Origin: Tipula vernalis
Taxonomy: Eukaryota; Arthropoda; Insecta; Diptera; Tipulidae
NCBI GenBank assembly: GCA_958295665.1
Contig: OY282558.1
Location: 66,080,789-66,144,788, forward strand
Reading direction: 5' to 3'
DNA length: 64,000 bases
Of this stretch, positions 21,428 to 33,810 are shown piece after piece. The position numbers and the translations under genes are program-made. Under the pieces are notes generated by a model, which did no database searches, had not been told where the DNA came from, and saw only the letters and a list, made by a program, of their open reading frames with translations. The stretch's first letter is position 1; each line of letters begins with the position of its first letter.

Positions 21428-24017
21428 TAGGCTTGTAAACCGGTTAAAACCGAACCCGGTTAACCGGGTTTTTGTTCATTGTTATGAAACCTGTAAAAAC
21501 CGGGTTTTAGGGAAAACCCGAAAGTAATTTTTTGGTTTCTTTCAGTAAATACAATTTTTTTTTATGATTTTTAGCATTAAATATTATTAAAATTTAAAAT
21601 TTTACTAATATTTACTAATATAAATTTAAAAAAAAGTTTAGTTTTTAATATTATTTCATAGATTTCAATTATTTTAGTGTAAATTTATCATTTATGTGAT
21701 AGGCGTTATTGAGTTGGTATCGGTTTTTGTAATTCCGCTAATATGTTGTTTAAAACGTCTACCAAAAGATCTACCTGTCTGCATCCTATGAAGAATTTTG
21801 GACAGTTGTCAGGTTTTTTTTATAAACGCTATTGTGTATTGCGAGCTATTGTGTATGTATCTGTATATTTTGATTGTTTTAGGGTTTCTCCAACAGTACA
21901 CAAAAGGAGTACAAATATGAATACAATAAAATACAAATTCTACGAAAAACTGCGAATGTTAGACGCCCTCGATTCTAAAGCGCACCCGGTTTTAGAAATC
22001 CTTAAATATGAAAAAAAATTGCGTCTTAGAATCGGAGATATACGGTATATAAAGAATTAGTTATTTATGCGTATATCAACAGCTTCGTGCAACTGTTAAT
22101 TATATTTTAGTTTAGTCCCAAAATGACCAGCGAGAAATCAGGGGTATGGGAAATATTCCAAAAAGAAAAGGAAAATACGGCAAAATGCACAATGTGCAAT
22201 TCAGTTTCAAAATGTGCAAAACATAATGTCGATGTTAAAAAAAAATGAAGAACTTCTAGAGAAAAGAGCAAAACAACTCTAAATACGTTTATTAAAAAGG
22301 AATCTATTGAAGAATTATTGGCCAAATGCGTATGACGGGTTTTCGATGCATGCTATGACACAATAAAGTGCTATAAAAGAATTTATAACAAAACGGGGCT
22401 ACGAAATGCCAAGAAGCGAGAAAACAGTAAAAAAATTAGAATTTCAAAATAAGTTTATCAAAATGGCTGAATCTGACATGCGTTTCTCAATAACAATAGA
22501 TGAATGGACTAGCTGTAATGGCAAAAGATATTTAAATGTAACATTACATTCTCAAGAGGACAGTTATAAGTTAGGCTTTATTGTCATACAAGGTTCATGT
22601 GATGCGTACCAGGTTCAGTCATTAGTTGAACCAAAATTGGTGGAATACGGTATTAAATTTCGACATATTTTGGCATCAACACAAGATGGAGCCAGCGTTA
22701 TGAAGAAATATGCTCAATTAAATGAAATAGAAAATCGATTTTGCCTTACCCATGCAATTCATTTGGCTGCTGTAGACACTTTTTACAACAAAAATACTGT
22801 ATTCAATGAAGTTTCGGATTCTGAAAATACTGATGAGGAAGCCGAAAGAAAATCAGTTTGATTGTTTTACTGGCGACCATAATTTAAATATAGATGGTGA
22901 TATTAATAATATTGGGTACAATTTAGAAGACGCAAACATTAATGAAATACTGCAAAGCTTTCGAAAGGCTGTTAGATTTTTCAGCAAATCACTAGTCAGA
23001 AACTACATATTGCAGCGATTTGTTGAAGAGAAAGAAGGGAAAAAACTTAAACTTATATTGAACTGCAAAACACGATGAAACTCGCTTGTACGTATGATGG
23101 AGAGATTAGTACAACTTAAAGTTTGCATTAAAAGCTCATTGGAAGAAATGGGGCATGCTGAATTATACAACCAAAACCATTTTAATATTTTGGTAAATCT
23201 AATTTGCAATATTAAAGCCGACAGAATTAGCAGTATAAGAACTAGGCAAAAAGACTTCAACCTTACTTGCTGCGGAAGGAGGATTCACATTTTTATTTAC
23301 TCAAATGAAACAGAATACTGCTGCTTTGGGGAAAAAAATTTATAATTCCTTGAAAATAAGAATTTCTGAAAGACGAAATAAAGAATTAATAACATTGTAT
23401 AAATTTTTACAAAATGGAACTTTACCACAAACAGACTTATTGGAACTTTCATATTCGCCTAAAACGCCGACTTTGTCCTTTGCAACGACGTTGGCTGCTA
23501 GATTATTCGGCGATCCACCAGTTGGTAAATTAATTGATGAAGAAGATATTGACGAAGGTGAATTCGAACCAATAGCATCCGAATCCTCATCTTTAATACA
23601 AAAATTACAGCATTCCATTTATGCAGTCTTGCAGGGTTCAATCTAGTGTGCCGACGGTAGCAATTTCGAGTCATCCTACCAAAAAGAGTTGAAAATGTTT
23701 GGGGTTACTAAGGAAAAATCAATAAAGGTCACCAAGTTGTTTAATGTTCTGGCATCAATTCAACTCACACAAACAGACAGTGAGAGAGTCTTTTCGATCA
23801 ACGGTAATTTCTGTACCTGATTACGTTCAGAACAAACGTTTTTTTATAATTTTGTTTATTTTTCTACGTAAACAGCTCCGATATAGTTGAAAAATTCGGT
23901 TTTTTGATTGTTTATTAAAGTCGATGAAAAACCGACCAAACCCGGTTAACCGGGTTTTCAATTCACAAAAAACCCGAAAACCGGTTCTTGAAATTTTCCG
24001 GATATTTACATGCCCCA
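21428..24017 (+). mobile_element. Decayed autonomous hAT transposon, 8-bp TSD
   Basis: The insertion is bounded by an 8-bp duplication GCAGACGC (21420-21427 and 24018-24025) and by imperfect inverted ends: TAGGCTTGTAAA on the left and TGGGGCATGTAAA in reverse complement on the right. Just inside both ends lie inverted AACCCGGTTAACCGGGTTTT-type palindromes. Its 2.6 kb length and a broken hAT transposase reading in the same direction as the host LINE indicate a once-autonomous element. A paralogous LINE copy at 24410-24417 preserves the empty target. Confidence 0.9.
22123..23880 (+). pseudogene. hAT transposase, broken
   Basis: An ATG at 22123 opens a BED zinc-finger-like segment (VWEIFQKEK, CTMC) that stops near 22246. 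The RNase H-like catalytic core lies in 22406-22861: SITIDEWTS, then STQDGASVM and CLTHAIHLAA, holding the two expected Asp residues and the Cys-His pair. The next part is split over frames 22806-23078, 23094-23345 and 23305-23646, with a TGA at about 23077 where the family has a Trp (TR-W-NS). The dimerisation motif TDSERVFSINGNFCT is at about 23775-23818. At least four frame breaks make it non-functional. Confidence 0.85.
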
Positions 24018-24129
24018 GCAGACGCCTATGCAAAAGAGGGTGCGGGTGGCATCTTCCACGGCACCGAGCCCAGCGTTGCCTATTCCAAAGGCTATGTAGC
24101 GAGGAGAGTCCTCTTCTGGAAGCAGAGAT
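24018..24129 (+). pseudogene. RNase H LINE resumes after hAT
   Basis: This begins with the second copy of the duplicated octamer GCAGACGC. The RNase H C-terminus follows (AYAKEGAGGIFHGTEPSVAY) and a few downstream residues (VARRVLFWKQRC). It then jumps back to RNase H sequence near 24130, which marks the edge of a partial tandem duplication. Confidence 0.85.
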
Positions 24130-24465
24130 GTTCAGGCTCTGTATACCGTTGGGAAAGACCCCTACCGTTTTCCAGGCAGAAACCGTGGCCATCGAGACTT
24201 GCGTGCTTCAGTACCTCAAAAAGAAGTATATAAAAACGGAGATCTACATAATCTCGGATAGCCAGGCTGTTTTATTAGCCCTGGCAGCTCCGATGTTCAG
24301 CTCTAAACTGACATGGAGCTGCTACAGCAACCTTAGAAGTCTGGGTAGGGACAACAAGGTTACCCTCTTGTGGTCCCCCGGCTACTCTAATACACCAGGA
24401 AATGAGGTCGCAGACACCTATGCAAAAGAGGGTGCGGGTGGCATCTCAGTGCGATCGTCCTAAGA
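24130..24465 (+). repeat. Partial tandem duplicate of the LINE RNase H region
   Basis: This repeats 21144-21427 plus 24018-24055 with few differences, reading LGKTPTVFQAETVAIET, then ISDSQAVLLAL and NEVADTYAKEGAGG. It does not contain the hAT and has GCAGACAC (24410-24417) at the equivalent site. Here the Ser-Asp-Ser of the third acidic motif is intact, unlike Leu-Asp-Ile in the first copy, and the WSPGYSNTPGNE stretch is in frame. Confidence 0.85.
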
Positions 24466-24618
24466 AGAATTAAAACACTCAATGCTTACTCTGTTCATGC
24501 TTTGTTATCAAGGACCTGGACCTACATTTCACAAAGATTGATTTCTCTACTCTTACACGGGGATGCACAATAGATCTTGCTGGTCGAAGTGCACAGGGTT
24601 CCTCTTACGAACCCATCC

Positions 24619-24661
<43 letters not shown>
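24466..24661 (+). other. LINE 3' UTR and 37-A tail
   Basis: After a stop at 24462-24464 comes a short untranslated end with the word GCACAATAGATCTTGCTGGT (24564 on) and then a run of 37 A (24625-24661). The A run ends the plus-strand RNase H LINE. A closely similar word occurs near the 3' end of the short retroposon at 42580-43345. Confidence 0.75.
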
Positions 24662-24662
<1 letters not shown>

Positions 24663-24854
24663 AGATTGTGGCAAAGAAACGAAAATCACAAAAGTCTTGG
24701 CAAATAAATCGAAATACATAAAACAAAACCGTCCTGAATAACCTTCGTAAAAAGCTGAAATCTCTCATCAGAACAGTTGAGAATGAAACAATAATTACAT
24801 ATTTTGTCTTTACTCACTAGCAAAAAAGACTGAATACTTCAAATTTTGCATACC

Positions 24855-25055
24855 AGTGTAAACCTGCGTTATACAAGCTGCAGTATACAACTTTGGGGGC
24901 GGTACCAAGAAAACGGATGTCAAGATGATTCAGACGTCCCAAAATAAAGTACTATGGAACATTGTAAATGCCCCGTGGTATATTAAAAATGAAAACCTCC
25001 ACCGAGATTTAAAGATGGAATACATCGATGAGGTTATTACGGATTATGCTTGAGT
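24855..25055 (+). pseudogene. Jockey-like ORF2 C-terminal fragment
   Basis: The sequence reads GTKKTDVKMIQ, NIVNAPWYIKNENLHRDL and IDEVIT, matching the ORF2 C-terminus of the Jockey element at 28285-31130 (NAPWYIRNDNLHRDL). It lies directly right of the RNase H LINE's A tail. It could be the far side of the Jockey remnant at 17983-19710, split by the later LINE and with its RT lost; this is inference. Confidence 0.75.
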
Positions 25056-25079
25056 CTTAAATTTGTACTAGGTTACTTC

Positions 25080-28000
25080 AACAAAATGCTTTGTTTAAGC
25101 CATTGTTGCAAAATAAAATTTATTATCTCCTCTACTCTTGTAATACTCTCTCTATTATATCACTCATTTCCTTAAGATAAATTTCTTTTATATTATCTTG
25201 TAAAACATTAACAGATTGTTCTCGCTTTGTTAAAAAAAATTTAAAAATAATAATTAAAAACTCATTCGAACTAAATAAATATGCCAAATTATTCGCAGAT
25301 TTTGTTGTGCGGTTAAATCGATAGAATTTTTGTTAATTGATGAAGTAAACAAATGTTTGTATACATGTTATGTATTTTGTAGGCGTGTGACTATGTATTT
25401 CTTCATTTTTGATTGACAACACGATATAAAAAGTTAATTGCTTCGTAAAAGAAAAAAAAGAAAATCTATTATCTCGCACATCATTCCGACTATATTGGTT
25501 GCGGTTAATTATATTTGTTCGCGAGTGAAAACCTATCAAATGTTGATATATATATATAGATAACTTTGGCGGATTTATTTAAGGTCAGGGTAAATAAATA
25601 AAACAAATCGATATATGTATGTTTATGTACGAGCACAACAGGTGGTTGGAAAATGTAGTCTCAATTTAAAAAAATAAATTAATAAACGTTTTTCCTTGAA
25701 ATGCTTATTTGTACTCGTACATATTGAATTCAATAAAATTAGCTTGTTACATTAGAATAAAAAAAAAAAATCTAAATACTAAACCATTTAAAATTATAAA
25801 CACCCAAAACTAGAAAAACTAACATATACTTAGAGAACGTTAACGCAATTTTCACAAATTAGATTATTTTTCCATAAACATACTGATACATACTAAATAC
25901 AAGAATATGTCCCAAGCACGCGAGTTGATTTTTTATTTTTTGTTGTCCTATCCAATAATAATATGATTTTGTATTTTTGTATGCGAATAGCTAGTTAAGA
26001 AATTTACGAGGATTTACAATTAACTGAAGGTGAAATGAATTAATCTCTAGAGAAAATTTGGAACATCAAATTTTCGATGTTTATACATGAATATGGTATA
26101 TCACAGCACACACACTGTTTTGTGGGAAATCATCGAAGCTACGCAGGAAGCCGTTAAATAAATAAAATCGATTTTCGCCAAAATTTGATAGTTGGGATAT
26201 ATCGTCTTCCAAACACAGTAAATAATTAAGTTTAGTTTCTCAACTCTAATATGTTATCAACATTTTTACAATGATATAGTGACAATGACAGTGACAAATT
26301 CAAAACGCTTTCTATTTCTATCCATTTATGGTTTAGTGAAATTTTCTCACCTCGTCTCAATGATAATCCAAACACATTAAATAACATTTGCTGTGATGGT
26401 GTCACACGTTTTTACCCATACCCAACAAAATAATATTTATAAAACTTTGTTTCAATAATAAACTGACGACTAATCAAATACATTTATGTCACCTTTGCTT
26501 TCACTTTTCTATATACACACACACAATATATAAATAATTTGTTTCGTTACGAATAGTTTGATAAATTCGAAGAAACGTGAAAAATTATCAGCAATCAAAA
26601 AATGCTAAATTTAACTTTACATAAAATAAACTTTTTATCAAAGTCTAAAAAGGACTGCCAAGCGCTCCGCACCAACAACATCGAAAAACTATTAATTTTC
26701 CCTCTAAACAATTTATATAATGCCGGTATTAAAACCCAAACCACATGACATAAAAACTTTTCTTTTTTCATTTTGATTAAAGTTCTTTTTTAGATTTTCA
26801 TTTTTTGGAAAAGCTAAAAGGTGCGGTCAAGTGAATTTAGCTTTGCGATAAATTTAGAAGCTGAACATTTTTTTTTTTCATGAGTAGTCTGTAGTCTTAT
26901 GTTTATTCATCAAGTTAGAAAACTATTAATTTTGTTTAAAATAATTAATTAAAAAAAAAAAAACAAACCGTTCCCAGAAATCATATAAAAATTATAGCAT
27001 TTGTATTGTAAATGACACACGTCTGAGATTAAAATTAATTTCGGCCAATCTTGCAAATAGTTTCAAATAGAAACTCTCTTGGAATTACAAAAAATACTGA
27101 GTGTGACAGATCTGAAATATAATTACATCCATGAGTCAAATCGACCGCGCATAAAACTATAAAAGTTCCAATATTTGCCTAATTAAAAATTTAGGCACGC
27201 ATTAAAATTTATCGTCAAATGTTAAGTACGGATGACTTATGTACATACGAGTATATATATAAATTTAAGGTGTACGAAGATATAATAACAACTTTTAGTT
27301 TTTGGGACCGACCAAAATCAACCAAAAATAAAAACCTAACATTAATGAATAATGAGTGTTTACATTACGTATATATGTATGTACATATAATATATTAATA
27401 TGTGTACATACGAAATAAATTTAGGAAAATCATAACGAAAAGGAATTTTGGAAAATTTGTTTAATATGTTGGAGCTTATTTTGATTGGGGGGAAAGTCGA
27501 GCAGGGAAAAGGTAAACTGTGGGTATCGGACAAATTATGGGAAAATTATTTTTATATTGATTAAATTTTATGGTAAATATTGTAATTATATGTACATATG
27601 TGTAGAGGTGATTTCATTTATCGATTTCGTTGTAATTAAGTAGGAGTAAGAATGTAATTTAGTTTGCTCGGAAGGTTGGAATCTTTAAGGTTTTATGGAT
27701 ATATCAATACCGTTCAAAATCAAACCAACAAGGAGCATTATCACGATGCTTAAAAAAATTACAAATGAAACATCGAAACATGTCTGTTTTTTGTTTTTAT
27801 TGAGCTTTGCGAAAAATTCTTTAGGTTGCCGGATTTACTTTGCCGCATGTTTCCTTTAACAAAATGCGGCAAAGTAATTTTCAAAAAAAAATGTTGACTA
27901 CTAAAATCAAATTTTTAGACTTTCTTGTAACAAATTTATCGACGCTAAAATGAAGGGACATTATGCTGGGTAAATTATCGTCAATCAAATTGTGTATTAT

Positions 28001-28284
28001 TAAACCACCGTTCTACAGTGGCCTAACCAACTTTCGTATTATTCTGAAAATAAGACATTCTTAAGTTTTGTGGAGTCGTGACCTACAATTTGAGAAAGTT
28101 TTTTCTCGATGCATTCGAAATTAAAACCCACCAGTAACTCATATGCCCAGCCCATGACGTAGAGCTGTGGTCATCTCGAAAAAATTTAGAAAATTTGCTG
28201 TCTATTTCTCCTAAATTTATGTAAATAAAGTTTGGATTTAACTAAAATTTCCTGCAAAGGAGGGAGGGAGTATTGTTAATAAAA
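25080..28284. other. Gene-free AT-rich stretch
   Basis: About 3.2 kb without a recognisable gene, transposon end or tandem array. It contains many short AT-rich words such as ATATATAT and TACATA. Nothing distinguishes it as coding. Confidence 0.55.
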
Positions 28285-28725
28285 TAAAGTTACCACTATT
28301 CACTCTGACCTTTGCAAACTCAGAGAAAATTGAAAACATATTCAACATTAGGAACATGTTGGCAATGGTTGTCCGAATGGAGCCATTGAAAAAGGCAACA
28401 GGCATCATACCACAATGCAGAAAGTGTCAGGCATACAACCACACGCAAAAATACTGCAATCGTGAAATCAGATGCGTAAAATGTGCGGGAAAGCATGACA
28501 CTAAAGAATGTGTGATAAATAGGAACACTCCAGCAAAATGTGCTAACTGCCAAGGAACCCATCCTGCTAGCTATAGAGGGTGTGAAGTAGCCAAAACACG
28601 GCAAAACATTCGAAATAGGACACACAAAAACCAGCCAAAACTGTCACTACGTTCCATAGTGCGAAAGTGGCAGAGGGATTCTCATACTCAAAAGCAGCAA
28701 CACAAGGACTATCGAACAAAACACT
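28285..28725 (+). pseudogene. Jockey LINE ORF1 (Gag-like) with three knuckles
   Basis: The frame around 28356-28727 contains three zinc knuckles in a row: CRKCQAYNHTQKYC, CVKCAGKHDTKEC and CANCQGTHPASYRGC. This triple arrangement is characteristic of Jockey-clade ORF1 proteins, which bind element RNA. The N-terminal half is missing, so the element is truncated on the left near 28285. The C-terminal tail is Lys/Arg-rich and runs into stops before ORF2. Confidence 0.85.
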
Positions 28726-28739
28726 AAGAATATTAACCC

Positions 28740-29330
28740 GGAATGCTAATGAACTTCTACAGCATCTTCCAGAGCTAGAATTTTTTTTGAATACATAGAA
28801 AAAATTGATATATGCTTAATCGCAGAGAGCCATTTCACTCTAGAAAGTCTTATGCAAAAATAAAAGGTTACTCTTGTTACCATTCTATACATCCAGCAGA
28901 AAGAGCTAGGGGTGGAGCAACAATATTCATCAGAGAAAACATCAAACACTTCGAAGATGTCAAACTCGAAATAGAGACAATGCAAATTGTATCACTTAGC
29001 GTGCAACTAAACAATTACAAGAAGCTAAAAAGGATGATTACCTCTCAATGCTCAAAATGATGGGCTCAAATTTCGTCATAGGAGGAGACTTCAATGCCAA
29101 ACATACGCATTGGGGTTCGATACTAATATCACCTAAAGGTAGAGAACTATTAGCAGCTGGACATCAAATAAACTGCGAATTTCATTCCGAAGTGGTATTC
29201 CTACTTACTGGCCAACGGATACAAACAAAATACCAGACGTGATTGATTTTTTCAAAGCCAAAGGTACTTCAGAAAATTATATCCACATCGAAAATAATGA
29301 AGGGTTATCCTCGGATCATCAAGGTTAACA
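28740..29330 (+). pseudogene. Jockey LINE endonuclease, frameshifted
   Basis: Frame 28812-29060 carries HPAERARGGATIFIREN. Frame 29048-29242 carries VIGGDFNAKHTHWGS, the core endonuclease motif, and later LLTGQRIQTK. Compared with family members a segment between the two is missing, and several frames are needed to follow the domain. The enzyme would nick chromosomal DNA to prime reverse transcription. Confidence 0.8.
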
Positions 29331-29360
29331 AGCGGGAAGACCAATTGGGGAAAATTCGCA

Positions 29361-31130
29361 TTGTTAATTGAGGAAAGTATTGATCTTCAAGTTCCAATCA
29401 AACACCGAACACAACTTGAAAGAGAAGTAGAGCTGCTCATAAACAATATTCAGACTGCAGCATGGGAAAGCACTTCCCCTGCCAAAAATAAACCTCACAA
29501 GAATGAAAAATATACACAGGAAATAAGGAATCTGGTCAGAGAAAAGAAGAAAGCTCGCAAAATCTGGCATAGAAATCGAGCACCGGAGAGCAAAACTATC
29601 TTTAATCAGCTCAAAAACAAGCTGTAGCAGTTAATACAAGAAACCAAAGCGGTAAGTCTATGGAAAGCTACAAAGGGACTAAAGAGACCAAAAGCGCAGG
29701 TGCCGCCAATTAAAAAAGCAGATGGTACTTGGGCCAAAATCCCCAAAGATAAAGCTGATCTTTTTGCTGAACATCTGAAAGAGACGTTCCAACCTTTGAC
29801 TAGACAAACAGCAGATGAAAATACCTTTATAATGCAAATAGCAGATGAGTTAGACATACAACCAGTTACAATGAAAGAACTCAAAAATGAAATCAAATAT
29901 AACCTAAATGCAAAAAAGGCTCCTGGATACGATCTTATTACAGGAAAAGTTATTAAAAATTTGCCAGGAAAATGTCTTAAGAAGTTGCTACACATAATTA
30001 ACACAGCTTTTAGAATGAAATATGTTCCTCAGCAGTGGGAAATAGCAGAAGATACCTAAGCCTAATAAGCCACCTAATGAGAAAACGTCATATAGACCTA
30101 TATCTGTATTACCATCATTTTCCAAACTCTTCGAAAAATTACTCCTCAAAAGGATGAGACCTCTGATTGAAGAAAGACACCTGTTACCATCGCGTCAATT
30201 TGGTTTCAGAGAGAAACACTCCACCACAGACTATTCTGGAGTTTTCCTTGATGTTGCCCAGGCCTTTGACCGAGTCTGGCATCGAGGACTGGAATATAAA
30301 TTACATCCCTACCTTCCTAAGCAGTTCTATGAGATATTAAAATCATACAATGAAGGGAGATATTTCAGAGTGAAATATGAAGGAGAGTTCTCATCACTCA
30401 AAAGAATTAAAGCAGGCGTACCACAAGTGAGCGTGCTCGGACCAGTCTTGTATTTGCTTTATACGAGAGACATACCTATTACTGGAGAAACAGATATTGC
30501 TACCTTTGCAGATGATACAGCAATCTTGACGGTTGGAAGTACAATCGAAGAAACATCCAGCAAATTATAGCACACTGTGAATGAGATTGTCCACTGGACA
30601 AAAAAATGGCGATTAAAATTGAATGAGCTAAAGTCAATTCACACAACATTCACCTATCTAAAAGTTGATCACTTACCTATCTACATAAATAGGCAGAAAA
30701 TACCACATGCAAACACGGCAAAATACCTAAGTATGACGCTCGACGCCAAGTTAAAATGGAAAGAGCATGTCAAGAAAAAAAGGCAAGAATTGGATATAAA
30801 GTTCAGAAAAATGTATTGGCTCATTGGAAAAAATAGTGAGCTTACCATTCACAATAAGCTGCTTTTATACAGGCAAATACTTAAGCCTGTGTGAACAAAG
30901 AAAACGAACGTTAAAATTATACAAACGTTCCAGAACAAAGTACTGCGATGCATTGTCAATGCACCTTGGTATATTAGAAATGATAATCTACATAGGGATC
31001 TAAAGACGGAAACCGTCAACGAAGAAATCACAAAAAATGCCAAAAAACATATCCAGCGTCTCCATGAAAACAGGGATATTCAACAATATTGTCAAAAGAC
31101 GGCTAAAGAGACGAAACCGCTGAACTAATT
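29361..31130 (+). pseudogene. Jockey LINE reverse transcriptase, frameshifted
   Basis: The linker (29361-29627) reads NNIQTAAWESTS. RT motifs follow over 29700-30059 (KKAPGYDLITGKVIKNLP), 30154-30570 (QFGFREKHSTTD, FLDVAQAFDRVWH, GVPQVSVLGPVLY, TFADDTAIL) and 30577-30894 (KYLSMTLDAKLKWKEHV). The C-terminus (NAPWYIRNDNLHRDL) reaches about 31130. In the B motif the usual GVPQGSVLGP has Val for Gly. There is no RNase H, as expected for Jockey. At least four frame breaks or stops are present. Confidence 0.85.
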
Positions 31131-31139
31131 GGGGTAACC

Positions 31140-31768
31140 AATGGCAAAATATTAACAGGTAGCAACATCAGGGCCCCAAGTTCAGCAATCGACTAAACTG
31201 GGAACCATTGTCAACATTTTGTTTCATTGAGGGAAGGCAATATACTAAAGGTATTTGCATGTAAAAGGATACAAATTTCAAAGCTGGCGAAAGAGCATGC
31301 ATAAATTTGATGAATTAATAAGAACTAGCTAGGTAGAGGTAGGAACTAATATTAGCGTGCGCCTATTGCAATGAAAATTTGGTTTAAACTATAAATTAAT
31401 TTTAAATTTGACTAGAATTTCGAAATACTTCTGTTTTGAGAATTGTTTATTTCTTAAATTTCGCGACCATCGCAGGAGCACCACCGTCGGCAATGACCCT
31501 GCACTTACCAAAGGGCGGCCCAGCAAACTGAGTAACTGAGCCAGGAAAATTCCTGATTTCGCCATTTTATAGAAAGTGCACGTGCCAACGAACGTCATTA
31601 TTCGGCTACTTTTCGTAATCGTCCATCAGCACCCAACTGTAACATCCAAATATGACGATGCGCCTGATCAATATTTTGTACAACTTTAGCTTGATGGTGT
31701 TTACAGGGAATTATCCAATCACTCCCATCCGTATGTATTTTCTACTATACTATAGTTCATTGTTTAGT
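31140..31768. other. Unassigned sequence
   Basis: No gene was recognised. The part around 31440-31620 has a more balanced composition and might derive from an unplaced repeat. Confidence 0.4.
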
Positions 31769-31983
31769 TATATGATTTTAATATGTTCCGAAGATTGTAA
31801 GAGAATTCAATCCAGTTTCGAACTGATGAGCTTATGATTATGAAAAAATCAATCTTCTCATCAGGCCGCGGCGACTGAACTGATTATACCACAATTTACA
31901 TTCCATATATAAAGAATGTGCTGTGCGATAAGTACTAGCGAATCGTATTAATACAGATGAATTCTCTTATAATTTTTCTTCTT
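31769..31983 (+). mobile_element. ~215-bp TIR element, copy 1
   Basis: This segment has an inverted sister copy at 54191-54412. Near the ends GTAAGAGAATTCAATC is mirrored by GATGAATTCTCTTATAA. The middle holds an 8-bp inverted pair, CTGATGAG and CTCATCAG, around a poly-A core. It has no coding capacity. The two copies differ at scattered positions, which shows independent insertion or an old duplication. The superfamily is not determined. Confidence 0.75.
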
Positions 31984-32447
31984 CACAATATTCACACAGC
32001 TCTATTTCTGTGTATGCTAATTTTTGCTTTGCACACACAAAGGAAACGTAATAAGCGAAAATTCATGCAGTATGCCTGGATATTTTATTCAAATAGCATG
32101 TTGCAATTTGTAAAAATCAAATGTAGGTGCAGCTTGTCTTATAGAACCTGTTGCCATTCGTATGAACTACCCTACTGTTTAGAAAAGTCCAGTGTTGCGA
32201 GGGGCCTAATATTTGTAGCTACGCCACTGGGCGTATTAGTTGTTATCTGATAGTAAACCTGTCCATGAAGAAACAGTATATATAGCACATATAACGGTAA
32301 TGATTTACTAAATTTGATTCCATTGAAGCCATTACTAATGTCAAATGTAGGCCTGTGGATCTAATTTTAAAATCTAGAAATTTAACTTTGTCCTCTTAAG
32401 TAAACTGCTCGGAAGATATTTCTCCTTTGAAATGTAATGTATGTAAT
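31984..32447. other. Unassigned sequence
   Basis: No gene was recognised between the small TIR element and the Mutator-like element. The final bases (GTTCCTAAT, 32448-32456) are the left target duplication of the latter. Confidence 0.4.
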
Positions 32448-32639
32448 GTTCCTAATGGGATCGGTACGTAATTCTGTTTTAAAAAATTCTGTTTTTACAA
32501 AATTCTGTTTTTTCGAAATTTTAGTTTCTCGGAAAATTCTGCTTTGAAAAATTCCGTTTTGCGAAATTCTGTTTTTTTAAAAATAATTATTGTCATCAAC
32601 TTATCCATCTATTGTCTACTCAGATAAAATAATTTCTGT

Positions 32640-33330
32640 TCGATGCTGGGTCCATTGTTATGGAATATAATGAACAATGATCTGCTTAGACTGCGCATAT
32701 CTAAGGAAGCAACAGCGGGGAGCGTTGCGTTTTTTGATGGCCAAATTTAAGAGCTAATTAGAAAATATCTGTAACGGTGCCTTAGTCCAGCAGTGGTTAT
32801 CGGGAGTGGTATTAATCTCGAGCAGGAAACGGCGAGTAACCATTGCCATCCATTTGGGTAATTTTAAGATCAGGTATAGGAGAAATGTGAATGAAGTATA
32901 TCAGCGGTGTGCGCTAATAGTGATCTGTGTATTTTACTCGGTGTCAGATGATGCGGCAATTGATCTGTTGGCAAAGGAGCGACATAAGCTACTCCTCAAC
33001 GGCTAGAGCAAATCGTAATCTGAAAAGCTACAACGTCGGAACAATAGAGATACGGGATGATGGACTTTTCACCTCATGCCAATGATAGATACTTGGTTGA
33101 ACCGCCAATAAGATGAACTTGATTTCTATCCAGCCCAGCTGCTGACCGGACATCGATGTTTCTCGTCACACCTGTATGGGTCCGGACACGCCGATGTGCC
33201 CTAGTGACCGGACTGTAAGGGAGAGAATGCAGAACGTGTGTTTTTTTCTGTCCTTGATTCGAGGAAGCTAGACAAAAAATCTCAAGTAGGCTTATGCAGA
33301 CTCCCACGACTCCCGATAACATCATCTAAC
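32640..33330 (+). pseudogene. LINE RT fragment inside the Mutator-like element
   Basis: In changing frames this reads SMLGPLLWNIMNNDLL, a reverse transcriptase motif-B region, then SDDAAIDLLAKERHKLL. Further on it reads AQLLTGH and SSHLYGSGHADVP, which resemble the C-terminal domain of R1/LOA-type LINEs. Stops and gaps are frequent and the YADD region is lost. It may have inserted into the DNA element or been acquired by it. Confidence 0.65.
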
Positions 33331-33476
33331 GTAGTTATTGTGCCTTAAGCGCGTGCGGAAAAACCAAGAGTGGTTCATAACATTATAACTGGATGAAGCA
33401 TTGAATAGATAAATAAAATAAATTAAAGAAGGTCAAATCAAACCCCACCTTCCGAAGTAATACAAACGGTGTTTTT

Positions 33477-33496
33477 TGGGGGAGGGGGGGGGGGGC
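33477..33496. repeat. G-rich run
   Basis: A nearly pure run of G with one A lies inside the Mutator-like element. It could be prone to slippage or quadruplex formation. Confidence 0.8.
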
Positions 33497-33570
33497 GGTT
33501 ACAAATGGCTAATGAAAGGAAGATGTTTTTTAGCCGTGTATTACGAACATTTTCAACCACCTACCGGTAA

Positions 33571-33617
33571 AAACGCACACACACTCACAAACTTTCACAT
33601 GCTCACTTACACAAAAA

Positions 33618-33663
<46 letters not shown>

Positions 33664-33692
33664 TATAAACTTACAGGCACACACACCTATAA

Positions 33693-33727
<35 letters not shown>

Positions 33728-33810
33728 TAAACATACACACACGCCCAAACATACCTACTTAAACAGACACACTCGTAGACAGTTACACACATACACACAC
33801 TCATACACAT
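33571..33810. repeat. CA microsatellite
   Basis: This is an imperfect (CA)n array broken by CATATAAACTTACAGG-type interruptions. It lies in the right part of the Mutator-like element. Apparent His/Thr and Cys/Val frames across it are simple-repeat artefacts. Confidence 0.9.

Noticed and set aside
32806..33006. A host gene exon inside the Mutator-like element
   Set aside because: The surrounding frames match LINE reverse transcriptase motifs, so it is explained as a LINE fragment.
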